DNA of 64,000 nt, taken from positions 1,329,819 through 1,393,818 of the forward strand of contig NZ_FOKL01000001.1 in the NCBI RefSeq assembly GCF_900112025.1, read 5' to 3'. The notes below the pieces were generated by a model that had not been told where the DNA came from, did not search any database, and was given only the letters and a program-made list of their open reading frames with translations. The translations under genes were made by a program, and so were the position numbers. The DNA is from Janthinobacterium sp. 344 (GTDB lineage Bacteria; Pseudomonadota; Gammaproteobacteria; Burkholderiales; Burkholderiaceae_D). This document shows, one piece after another, positions 8,433 through 15,840 of the stretch. Within the stretch, counting starts at the first letter, position 1. Every line of letters starts with the position of its first letter.

Positions 8433-9689
8433 CTATTGTCCACCCTCTTTCGGCAACGCCAGCATGTCCGCGCGGGGCCGGTCCCAGCCCGGCACATACG
8501 CGGGACACGGCCGGCTGCGGAACTGCTGCAGCTCGACGGTCGTGAAATTGGGCAACATGTCCGGGTTGAAGCGCACGTCCGTCAGCTTGTCCGCATCCAG
8601 CCTTGGCATGCGGGCAAAGCGGAACCAGGCGTCGGCATAGCAATTGTCTTCCTGCAAGGCACGCAGAGCGGCCAGGCTGCCCGTCGCCTGGGCCGACACG
8701 GCGATGCCAGGCGCCAGCTGCTGGCCCTGCTTACCCGTCTCGGCCAGGCCCGCCGGGCAGGCGGCGGGCGCCAGCGATTCCGGCAGCAGGCTCAGGGTGC
8801 CACGGCGCAGGGTGTAGACGTCCGCCTTGGCGTCCGTCCTGCTGTCGAGCGAGACATAGATCCAGCACAGCGGGTTGCTGGGAAACGCCGTCATCGCCAC
8901 GTCCCACACGCGCGTGCCGGGGTCCAGCCGCTGCACGGCCGCCTCGATGCGCCCGCGGCCAAGGGCCGAGGCCACGCCCTGCGTGCCAATAAACGTGGCG
9001 GCCAGCGCAAAGGCCAGCAGCAGCCCTCCGCGCCCAAGCTCGCCTGCGCGCCCCTGCAGCACGGCCAGGACCGCGCCCAGCCCCAGCAGCACGACCAGCG
9101 AGGCCGGCGCCAGATAGGTTTGATACGTGAAGAAACACAGGGCCGCCGCCAAGGCCGCCAGCAGCACGCTTTTGACGATGGCGGAACGCAAGGACATCAG
9201 CACGGGCACGCCCAGCAGCACCCAGAACATGGGCTCGACAATGAAGACCATGTCGCCGTACAGCCAGCGGCTGTTGAAGGGATAAAACGGGTGCAAGCCA
9301 TAGGAATTGAGGAAATCCATGCCCATGTGCAAGCAGAATCCCAGCAGCAAACAGGCCGCCAGGCCGATGCGGGCGGGCACGCTCTCCTTGAGCAAGCGCC
9401 GCGCGCCGGGCCATAGCAGCCACAGCAGGGCCAGCAACAGCAGCGCCTGCGGCAAGGCCAGCAGCAAGGTATGCGTGTGGCCCCGGTGGTGCAGCATGTA
9501 GCCGAACGGACGCGGCAGCAACCTGGTCAGCACCAGGTCCAGGTCGGGCGCGTTGCTGGCAAACCAGGCCGTAAACAGAAACAGCGCGCGCCGGGTGCGC
9601 TGTGCGGGGGCTTGCGGCTCGGGCGGCAGGCTGCGGTGTACCAGTTCGCCGACCCCGAGGCCGATGACCGAATGCGTAATATTATCCAT
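8433..9689 (-). CDS. YdjM-like membrane-bound metal-dependent hydrolase (DUF457)
   Basis: A 418-residue protein beginning MDNITHSVIGLGVGEL, the typical start of the membrane-associated hydrolase family (YdjM/DUF457). The His in the start motif, the HRGHTHT segment and HMGMDFLNSYG supply the conserved metal-type ligands. Several hydrophobic helices occupy the middle, and a soluble C-terminal part of about 170 residues follows. Family members are linked to membrane lipids or the SOS response in enteric bacteria, but no substrate is established. It stands alone, with a 31-bp palindrome just before its start (9732-9762). Confidence 0.75.
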   Translation of the reverse strand: MDNITHSVIGLGVGELVHRSLPPEPQAPAQRTRRALFLFTAWFASNAPDLDLVLTRLLPRPFGYMLHHRGHTHTLLLALPQALLLLALLWLLWPGARRLLKESVPARIGLAACLLLGFCLHMGMDFLNSYGLHPFYPFNSRWLYGDMVFIVEPMFWVLLGVPVLMSLRSAIVKSVLLAALAAALCFFTYQTYLAPASLVVLLGLGAVLAVLQGRAGELGRGGLLLAFALAATFIGTQGVASALGRGRIEAAVQRLDPGTRVWDVAMTAFPSNPLCWIYVSLDSRTDAKADVYTLRRGTLSLLPESLAPAACPAGLAETGKQGQQLAPGIAVSAQATGSLAALRALQEDNCYADAWFRFARMPRLDADKLTDVRFNPDMLPNFTTVELQQFRSRPCPAYVPGWDRPRADMLALPKEGGQ

Positions 9690-9731
9690 CGGGCAATTTT
9701 ACAGGATACCGCCGCCCCGCAAGAACAAAGG

Positions 9732-9762
9732 CCGGGATCGTACCCTCAGGGTACGACCCCGG
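9732..9762. repeat. 31-bp palindrome, CCGGG...CCCGG type
   Basis: Two 14-base arms (one mismatch) around TCA, reading GATCGTACCC and then GGGTACGACCCC. The architecture (GGGGTC near the outer end, GGG/CCC at the loop) matches the 27-bp palindromes at 13550, 49335 and 51293, although the inner bases differ. It sits between two minus-strand genes. Confidence 0.75.
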
Positions 9763-9793
9763 ATTTTGCCATGGGGTTTGTTCAATCAAGCGG

Positions 9794-11458
9794 CTACAGC
9801 GCCTGTAAATCTTCCCCGCGCATGCCCACCAGCAAGGCGCGCCCATCGGGCAGCACGCGGAATTCGCCATAGCGGGCCTTTTCCCAGCGCGCCGCCTCGC
9901 CTTCCTTGAAGAACCAGGCATCGCTGACCAGTACCCAGTTGCCATTCTTCGGCGTCAGCTCGAGCAGGAATTCGCCCGGTGCCAGCGCCTCGTTGGTGTA
10001 CGGGCGCAGCAGTTCGGCCACGCCGCGCGCATCGCGCCGGGCCACCACGAGGGGCCGGCCCGGCGCCCGCTCCACGCTGGCCAACGTACTCAGGACGCCC
10101 AGGTTGACGAAATTGAGGCGCATGTAGTCGCCCTGCATCAGCGAACGGGGATCGACGGGTTCCAGCGCCACGAAGATGGCCTCGCCCTTGGCGATCAGCT
10201 GCTCTTTCTGCCAGATGCCGCCATTGGCGACCAGCAGCACCAGCAGCAGCCCCGCCAGCACGCCCAGGCGCACATGCCGGCTTTGCGCCGCCACGGGCGC
10301 GGGTGTGCTTTCCACCAGGTGCAGCACCTTGCCGCGCGTGGCCAGCCACGACAGCGCGCACAGGAGTCCGCCGGCCACGGCCAGCAGCGCCGCCTTGCTG
10401 GCCAGCGGCCAGGCCAGCTGATAATAAAAGCTGCCGATGATCCACGCCGCCGCCAGCGCGGCCGCCACGGCCACGCGCGTGCGCCCGCTCGTCAGGCAAT
10501 ACGCGAGGACCAGCAACACGGGACCGAGCGCCGGCATGAACCACGCCAGCACGATCAGCACCAGCGCCACGCCGATGGCGGGCAACTGGCGCAATGCGGG
10601 CCAGCGCCAGCCCGTCCAGACGGCGGCCGCCACGGCCAGCACCAGCGACACCCCATTCAGCACCTGCGCATACCAGGCGGCGGCCTGGTGCCGGGTCACT
10701 TCGCGCGTCACTTCGCCAACAAAGCCACCGCCCACGCTGGCGCCCAGCATGAAGGTCATGCCGGACCAGGCGACCAGGCCCAGCAAGATGGCCAGCACCC
10801 AGCCCGTCGACAGCGATTCCAGGAAGGCGGCGATGGGCGCGCCGCGGCCATCGTTGAAGGCCTGCTTTTGCAGCCAGTGCGCGCCCAGCCACAATGCCAG
10901 GGCCAGCATCCAGGCCAGATACAGCTGCGTGGGATCATTCTCGAAAATCCAGTCGCGCCCGCTATCGACGATGCCCAGCGCCAGCAGGCCGCAGGCGACG
11001 ACTCCCAGCAGCACGCGCAGCCAGTCGCGCGGCAAGGCGGCGGCCACCACCAGGCAAGCCAGGCACAGCAGCAGCGACGCCATCTGCGTGGAATAGTCGC
11101 GGTACAAGGCATAGCCCAGCAAGCCGCCGCCCACCAGCAGGCAGGGCACGGCCAGTTGCTCGACAAACAGCGCCACGCCCCGCATGCGGATCACCATGAC
11201 GGCTGCCACCAGCACGATGGCCGCCACGACATACGCGCCGGGTCCATGGCGCACGATGCTTTCCAGCCCCACGCCCAGCGCCACCACCAGGGGAATGGCG
11301 GCCAGCCAGGCGCCGAACGCCGTCATCAGCACCAGCGGCCACGGCCGGACATCCTGCACGGGCCGGATGGCGCCGGGCGGCAACAGGCCGGCGCGCGTGG
11401 CATCGTCGATCAGGGTATCGAGCGCATCATCATTGCGCTGGGTATTCACGCCGCTCAT
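9794..11458 (-). CDS. DUF4401-GDYXXLXY fusion membrane protein
   Basis: A 554-residue protein with about ten transmembrane segments in its first 370 residues (DUF4401 character) and a periplasmic C-terminal domain. That domain has the signature GDYMRLNF near residue 445, the GDYXXLXY family mark. In many bacteria these are separate adjacent genes; here they are one chain. The chosen ATG at 11458 overlaps the stop of the DUF2157 gene (ATGA), eight codons inside a longer frame. DUF2157, DUF4401 and GDYXXLXY proteins occur together across proteobacteria but their function is not established. A membrane complex of the two gene products is inference from coupling. Confidence 0.8.
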   Translation of the reverse strand: MSGVNTQRNDDALDTLIDDATRAGLLPPGAIRPVQDVRPWPLVLMTAFGAWLAAIPLVVALGVGLESIVRHGPGAYVVAAIVLVAAVMVIRMRGVALFVEQLAVPCLLVGGGLLGYALYRDYSTQMASLLLCLACLVVAAALPRDWLRVLLGVVACGLLALGIVDSGRDWIFENDPTQLYLAWMLALALWLGAHWLQKQAFNDGRGAPIAAFLESLSTGWVLAILLGLVAWSGMTFMLGASVGGGFVGEVTREVTRHQAAAWYAQVLNGVSLVLAVAAAVWTGWRWPALRQLPAIGVALVLIVLAWFMPALGPVLLVLAYCLTSGRTRVAVAAALAAAWIIGSFYYQLAWPLASKAALLAVAGGLLCALSWLATRGKVLHLVESTPAPVAAQSRHVRLGVLAGLLLVLLVANGGIWQKEQLIAKGEAIFVALEPVDPRSLMQGDYMRLNFVNLGVLSTLASVERAPGRPLVVARRDARGVAELLRPYTNEALAPGEFLLELTPKNGNWVLVSDAWFFKEGEAARWEKARYGEFRVLPDGRALLVGMRGEDLQAL

Positions 11459-12417
11459 GCCGCCTCCTGGCGCGTGCGCCACAAGATGCCTTGCACGGTC
11501 AGCGCCAGCAGCACGGCGGCGACCAGGCCCAGCATGATCAGCTTGCCCACCTCGCTGCCGCCGCCACCGTTGAACAGCAAATACATCAAGCCCCCCACCA
11601 GCAGGGTATTGAGGCCCAGCGCCACGGCGCTCAGGCCAAACACGTCAAAGAACTGACTCGTGGCCAGCACCGTCGCGGCGACAGCCAGCAAGGCCAGCCC
11701 CGCCCAGTACGGCGACCCGACCTCGCTGCCGAACAGGGCGCTGACGGCCGTGCCCGTGATGAGGATGGTGGCCAGCACCAGGCCCAGGCGCAAGGCCCAG
11801 CTGCCCGCGCCCGTCCAGCGCGCCAGCAGGGGCGAGACGAACGCACAGCCGGCCAGCACGACCAGCCAGCCGCTGACGAAAATGCCGATATCGTTCGAAT
11901 CGATGCGCCAGCTGTGGCGCGCATGCGCCTGCATCCACAGGGCGGCGGCCGTGGCCAGGATCAGCATCCATGGCGTCCACAGCACGTCGCTGCGCGCCAC
12001 CAGGCACAGGGGCAAGGCCAGCGCGGCCCACAGGGCGAACAGCTGCCACGGATCGGCGCCCGTCTGGTAGGTCTGGCCGAAATACGCGAACAACCCGCCG
12101 ATGGCCAGCAAGGCCACCAGCAGCAGGGGCACGCGCGCCTTCGGCACGGCGAACGCGCCCACGCAGGCGGCGGCAAACACGCCTTGCAGCAAGGCAAAGC
12201 GGCCCATGCGGCCCAGCTCTTCCCAGTTGGCGGCGACCCAGAAGATCAGCCCCATGCCCAGCAGCGCGGCACCGAGCACGGCCACGCCGCGCGGCAGCCA
12301 GTAGGCCAGGCGCGCCGGTTCGCGCTGGAAGCCGGCCACTTCCTGCAATTGCCGGGTTTGTTGGGCATCGAGCGCGTTGGCCGAGGCGAGCTGGTACACG
12401 GCGAGGCGTAAATCCAT
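11455..12417 (-). CDS. DUF2157 domain-containing membrane protein
   Basis: A 320-residue protein with a short cytoplasmic N terminus (MDLRLAVYQLASANALDAQ) followed by about ten hydrophobic segments, as in the DUF2157 family. I chose the ATG at 12417 because the longer upstream frame lacks family similarity and the family begins at this point. It is translationally coupled to the DUF4401-GDYXXLXY gene downstream by a 4-base overlap. Function is unknown; the conserved pairing suggests that the two form one membrane assembly. Confidence 0.8.
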   Translation of the reverse strand: MDLRLAVYQLASANALDAQQTRQLQEVAGFQREPARLAYWLPRGVAVLGAALLGMGLIFWVAANWEELGRMGRFALLQGVFAAACVGAFAVPKARVPLLLVALLAIGGLFAYFGQTYQTGADPWQLFALWAALALPLCLVARSDVLWTPWMLILATAAALWMQAHARHSWRIDSNDIGIFVSGWLVVLAGCAFVSPLLARWTGAGSWALRLGLVLATILITGTAVSALFGSEVGSPYWAGLALLAVAATVLATSQFFDVFGLSAVALGLNTLLVGGLMYLLFNGGGGSEVGKLIMLGLVAAVLLALTVQGILWRTRQEAA

Positions 12418-12460
12418 CGTCTGCTTTCTGTGGGAATGGTGGGGAACTCGGGGAATCAGG

Positions 12461-12751
12461 TCAGCGTTCGACGCTGACGCCGCGCCAGAAGGCGACGTGG
12501 CCGGCAATTTGCTTGGCGGCATCCTTGGGTTCGGGGTAATACCAGGCCGCGTTGGCATTGACGGCGCCATCGACGACGAGGTCGTAATAGCTGGCCGTGC
12601 CCTTCCACGGGCAGATGCTGGTGTGGCTGCTGGGACGCAAATACTCCTGCTTCACGGCCGCGAGGGGGAAATACACATTGTTTTCGACGAGTTCTACCTG
12701 CTCGTCCGTGGCGTGCGCGATGACGGCGCCATTCCAGCTGGCTGTTGGCAT
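12461..12751 (-). CDS. DUF427 domain-containing protein
   Basis: A 96-residue cytoplasmic protein covering the whole DUF427 domain. The conserved signature CPWKGTASYYDL is near residue 50 and the C-terminal AWYYPEPK segment is present. DUF427 proteins form small beta-barrels. Their biochemical role is not settled. The gene lies between the DUF2157 operon and the DsbA-like gene on the same strand, with 43 and 70 bases of spacing, so it may be co-transcribed with either. Confidence 0.85.
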   Translation of the reverse strand: MPTASWNGAVIAHATDEQVELVENNVYFPLAAVKQEYLRPSSHTSICPWKGTASYYDLVVDGAVNANAAWYYPEPKDAAKQIAGHVAFWRGVSVER

Positions 12752-12821
12752 TTGACTATCCTCCCTCTGCAGCGAGTGTAGCCGAAAATGCCCGCCATGG
12801 CGCGCGCCATTGGGGCCCGGA

Positions 12822-13493
12822 TCAGGCGCCGCTGATGATCTGGCGCAAGGCTTGCTCGAACACCTCGGGCGGCTGGCCGCCGGAAATCAGGTGGCGCTCG
12901 TTGATGATGACGGCCGGCACCGAGTTGATGCCGTTCTGCTGATAGAAGCGTTCCTGGGCGCGCACCTCGTCCGCATACGCACCGGACGCCAATACTTCGG
13001 CCGCCTTCGCCGTATCCAGGCCCACGTCGCCAGCGACTTTCAGCAGCACGTCGTGCGAGGACGGATTCTGCCCCTGCGTGAAGTAGGCGTCGAACAGCGC
13101 CATCTTGAGTTGTTTCTGGCGCCCTTCCAGAGCGGCCCAGTGCAGCAGGCGGTGCGCGTCGAACGTGTTGTAGATGCGGCCGCGCTTGTCCATGGCAAAG
13201 GTAAAGCCCAGCTGTTCGCCGCGCGCGCGGATGGCTTCGCGCGACTGCGCCATCTGTTCTTCCGTGGAACCATATTTGCGGGCGATGTGTTCGCCGATAT
13301 CCTCGCCTTCGGCCGGCATGTTGGCGTTCAGCTCGAAGGGCTGGAAGTGGATGTCTGCCTGGACGGTGCCATCCAGCTTGGCCAGCGCCTGCTCCAGCGA
13401 TTTCAGGCCGATCACGCACCAGGGGCAGGAAACGTCGGAAACGAAGTCGATACGGATAGGGGTGGGGGTGGTGGCGGAGGTGGAAACAGTCAT
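12822..13493 (-). CDS. DsbA-family oxidoreductase, FrnE-like
   Basis: A 223-residue thioredoxin-fold protein with the active-site pair C23-P-W-C26 in SDVSCPWCVIGL and a long helical insertion, typical of the cytoplasmic FrnE branch of DsbA-like proteins. The C-terminal half contains the conserved GINSVPAVIINERHLISGGQ segment with the cis-proline. No signal peptide is present, so it acts in the cytoplasm on disulphides or polyketide-like substrates; FrnE itself has been studied as a disulphide isomerase in stress resistance. A 27-bp palindrome (13550) separates it from plsY. Confidence 0.88.
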   Translation of the reverse strand: MTVSTSATTPTPIRIDFVSDVSCPWCVIGLKSLEQALAKLDGTVQADIHFQPFELNANMPAEGEDIGEHIARKYGSTEEQMAQSREAIRARGEQLGFTFAMDKRGRIYNTFDAHRLLHWAALEGRQKQLKMALFDAYFTQGQNPSSHDVLLKVAGDVGLDTAKAAEVLASGAYADEVRAQERFYQQNGINSVPAVIINERHLISGGQPPEVFEQALRQIISGA

Positions 13494-13549
13494 GGTGGGC
13501 AGCCTTTGCGCGGGTCGGTGGCGGCCGCACCGCGCGGCGCCGCAAGGTT

Positions 13550-13576
13550 GGGGTCAGATCCGGCGGGTCTGACCCC
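13550..13576. repeat. 27-bp palindrome, GGGGTCAGA...TCTGACCCC
   Basis: Two 12-base arms around a 3-base centre (GGGGTCAGATCC then GGGTCTGACCCC, one mismatch). Nearly identical copies lie at 49335-49361 and 51293-51319. It lies 7 bases past the plsY stop (13583, minus strand), where it could also help terminate plsY transcripts. Confidence 0.85.
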
Positions 13577-13582
13577 GGTATT

Positions 13583-14227
13583 TTACTTCTTCTTCGCGGG
13601 CGCCTTGGCCGCGTCCTTCTTGCCGCCGATCTTGCTTTCCTTGCCAGAAAGCAAGTTGGCGATATTCTGGCTGTGGCGGTAAGCCAGCAGCACGCTCATG
13701 ACGATGACAGCCAGCAAGATGGGATCGACGCCGAACAGCAAGCCATAATAGAACGGCGCGAACAGGGCCGCCACCAGGGCCGCCAGCGAGGAATAGCGGA
13801 AGGCGTAGGCGATGATCAGCCAGGTGGCCAGCGTCGCCAGGCCCAGCCATGGATTGATGCCCAGCAGCACGCCCAGGGCCGTGGCCACGCCCTTGCCGCC
13901 GACGAAGCGGAAGAACACGGGCCACAGATGGCCGAGGAAGACGGCGATGGCCACCAGGGCCACGGCCATGTCGCCCACGCCCAGCGCGCTGGCAAAATGG
14001 TCGGCCAGGAACACGGCCAGCCAGCCCTTGGCGCCATCGCCCAGCAGGGTCATGATGGCGGCGCCCTTGTTGCCGCTGCGCAGCACGTTGGTGGCACCCG
14101 GATTTTTCGAGCCATAGGTGCGCGGATCGGCAATGCCGTAGACCTTGCTCATCACCACGGCAAACGATATCGAGCCGAGCAAGTAAGCGGCCACTGTCAT
14201 TGCCACGGTTGTAATTACTGGATTCAT
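13583..14227 (-). CDS. plsY: Glycerol-3-phosphate acyltransferase PlsY
   Basis: A 214-residue inner-membrane protein with five predicted helices. It has the PlsY motifs [27 protein letters not shown] (the phosphate-binding loop) and [10 protein letters not shown]. PlsY moves an acyl group from acyl-phosphate to glycerol-3-phosphate, the first committed step of phospholipid synthesis with PlsX. The C terminus ends in a Lys/Ala-rich tail ([12 protein letters not shown]) beyond the usual family length, probably cytoplasmic and not needed for catalysis. A ribosome site AAGGGAAG precedes the ATG. Confidence 0.95.
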   Translation of the reverse strand: MNPVITTVAMTVAAYLLGSISFAVVMSKVYGIADPRTYGSKNPGATNVLRSGNKGAAIMTLLGDGAKGWLAVFLADHFASALGVGDMAVALVAIAVFLGHLWPVFFRFVGGKGVATALGVLLGINPWLGLATLATWLIIAYAFRYSSLAALVAALFAPFYYGLLFGVDPILLAVIVMSVLLAYRHSQNIANLLSGKESKIGGKKDAAKAPAKKK

Positions 14228-14324
14228 TTCTTCCCTTTATTGTGTTTATTACACCAGCATCGAGGCTGGCGCAGCAGAATATACACCAGCGTCCAGCCCG
14301 GCGACAGGATGGCGTCTGGTTTTC

Positions 14325-14816
14325 TTAATCTTGCAGGGCGCACTGCACCGGCTGGGCGTTCAATAAATCAAGCAGCACCTGCGGCGCCAGCGAGACGAGG
14401 AAACCGCGCCGCCCGCCATTGATATAGATGCGCGGCAAGTCCAGGATCGATTGCTCCACATACACGGGCATGGCCTTCTTCGTGCCGAACGGCGAGGTGC
14501 CGCCGATCATGTAGCCGGAATGGCGCTGCGCCACCTCGGGCTTGCACGGCTCGACGGACTTGCAGCCGATGCAGCGCGCCAGGTTCTTGGTCGAGACCTT
14601 GCAATCGCCATGCATGAGCACGATCAGCGGCTTGGCCGCCTCGTCCTGCATCACCAGGGTCTTGATCACCGCATGTTCCGGCACGTTCAATTCGCGTGCC
14701 GAGACGCTGGTGCCGCCGTGCTCCTCATACGGATACGGATGCTCTTCGAAGGAAACTTGATGCTTGCGCAGCAACTGCGTCGCCTGCGTTTCGGAAATAT
14801 GCTCTTTTTTAGCCAT
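14325..14816 (-). CDS. ybaK: YbaK/EbsC-type aminoacyl-tRNA deacylase
   Basis: A 163-residue protein covering the whole YbaK domain. Visible are the KTLVM strand, the K-V-S-T-K-NLAR segment, and GYMIGGTSPFG, the conserved glycine-rich turn. YbaK hydrolyses mischarged Cys-tRNA(Pro) after ProRS misloads cysteine, protecting translation fidelity. The gene diverges from the endonuclease/phosphatase gene at 14854 with only 37 bases between starts, so the promoters must overlap. Other EbsC-like deacylases share this fold, so the exact tRNA specificity is inferred. Confidence 0.9.
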   Translation of the reverse strand: MAKKEHISETQATQLLRKHQVSFEEHPYPYEEHGGTSVSARELNVPEHAVIKTLVMQDEAAKPLIVLMHGDCKVSTKNLARCIGCKSVEPCKPEVAQRHSGYMIGGTSPFGTKKAMPVYVEQSILDLPRIYINGGRRGFLVSLAPQVLLDLLNAQPVQCALQD

Positions 14817-14853
14817 GCGTGATACGCTGATCGTTCAGTGAGGAGTGCTAATT

Positions 14854-15840
14854 ATGCAGCAAGAAATCCGCTTTGCCACATTCAATGTCTGCAACCTGGC
14901 CCCCGCCGGGGCAAAATTGTATGACAACCTGGACCCGTTGAGCCCCGCGCAGTATGAGGCCAAGGCGGAGTGGACAGCGCGGCAGATCGACCTGCTCGAC
15001 GCCGACGTGATCGGCTTCCAGGAAATTTTCTCGCAAGCGGCCCTGCGCGACGTGCTGTCGCGCACGCGCCGCTACCGCGAAGCCGTGCAGGCCGGCTACG
15101 ACGCGGTGGACCCCGCCGGACGCATGCTGCCCACGGTGGCGCTGGTGTCGCGCCTGCCCCTGGCCGGCCCGGGCGTGGCCTTTGCGCACTTCCCGGCCGG
15201 CGTGCTCATCCCTGCCGACAGCCATGCGCCCGACGACAACGCCAGCCGCTTCGCCCGCGCGCCCCTGCACGTGCAGGTCATCTTGCCTGGTGGACAATTA
15301 ACGGACGTGGTGGTGCTGCACCTGAAATCGCGCCGGCCCGACTACCGCCATGGCGACGGCAATGATGCGCTCGCGTATGCGCTGGCCAACCTGCGCTCGC
15401 TGCAGCGGCGCGGCGCGGAAGCCGTGGCCGTGCGCGTGCTGGTGAGCGAGCTGGGCCACAGCGGCCGGCCGCGCATCGTGCTGGGCGACTTCAACGATAT
15501 CGCCAATGCCGTCACCACGGCCATCGTCATGGGCGCCGGCGCGCCGTGCGCGCCGCACGGCGACGCGCCGGACATGCGGGAGCGCCTGTATGACGCCAAC
15601 GCCATCCAGCGGCGCCAGGATGGCGCGCGCCACGCGGGCTACACGAATATCCACGACAGCGCCTACATGACGATCGACCACATCCTCGTCTCCGAACATT
15701 TCCACCCCGCCTCGCCGCGCGCCATCGGCGCCGTGCAGGACGTGGTCTATCTGAATGACCATCTGCTGCTGGGACTGCCCCAGGCATCCGACCATGGCCA
15801 GGTGCTGGCGCGCCTCCAGCTGCTGGGAAACATCAGCTAA
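14854..15840 (+). CDS. Endonuclease/exonuclease/phosphatase family protein
   Basis: A 328-residue EEP-fold enzyme. It shows the FATFNVCNL start (the catalytic Asn), GFQEIF (the metal-binding Glu), the LGDFNDI motif and a C-terminal SDHGQV (the catalytic His). These enzymes cleave phosphodiester or phosphomonoester bonds in DNA, nucleotides or phospholipids. I chose the ATG at 14854 rather than one 9 bases earlier because AGGAG (14841-14845) is properly spaced. No signal peptide is seen, which argues for a cytoplasmic location. The 3' end overlaps the convergent GGDEF-EAL gene by 4 bases. Confidence 0.85.
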   Translation: MQQEIRFATFNVCNLAPAGAKLYDNLDPLSPAQYEAKAEWTARQIDLLDADVIGFQEIFSQAALRDVLSRTRRYREAVQAGYDAVDPAGRMLPTVALVSRLPLAGPGVAFAHFPAGVLIPADSHAPDDNASRFARAPLHVQVILPGGQLTDVVVLHLKSRRPDYRHGDGNDALAYALANLRSLQRRGAEAVAVRVLVSELGHSGRPRIVLGDFNDIANAVTTAIVMGAGAPCAPHGDAPDMRERLYDANAIQRRQDGARHAGYTNIHDSAYMTIDHILVSEHFHPASPRAIGAVQDVVYLNDHLLLGLPQASDHGQVLARLQLLGNIS

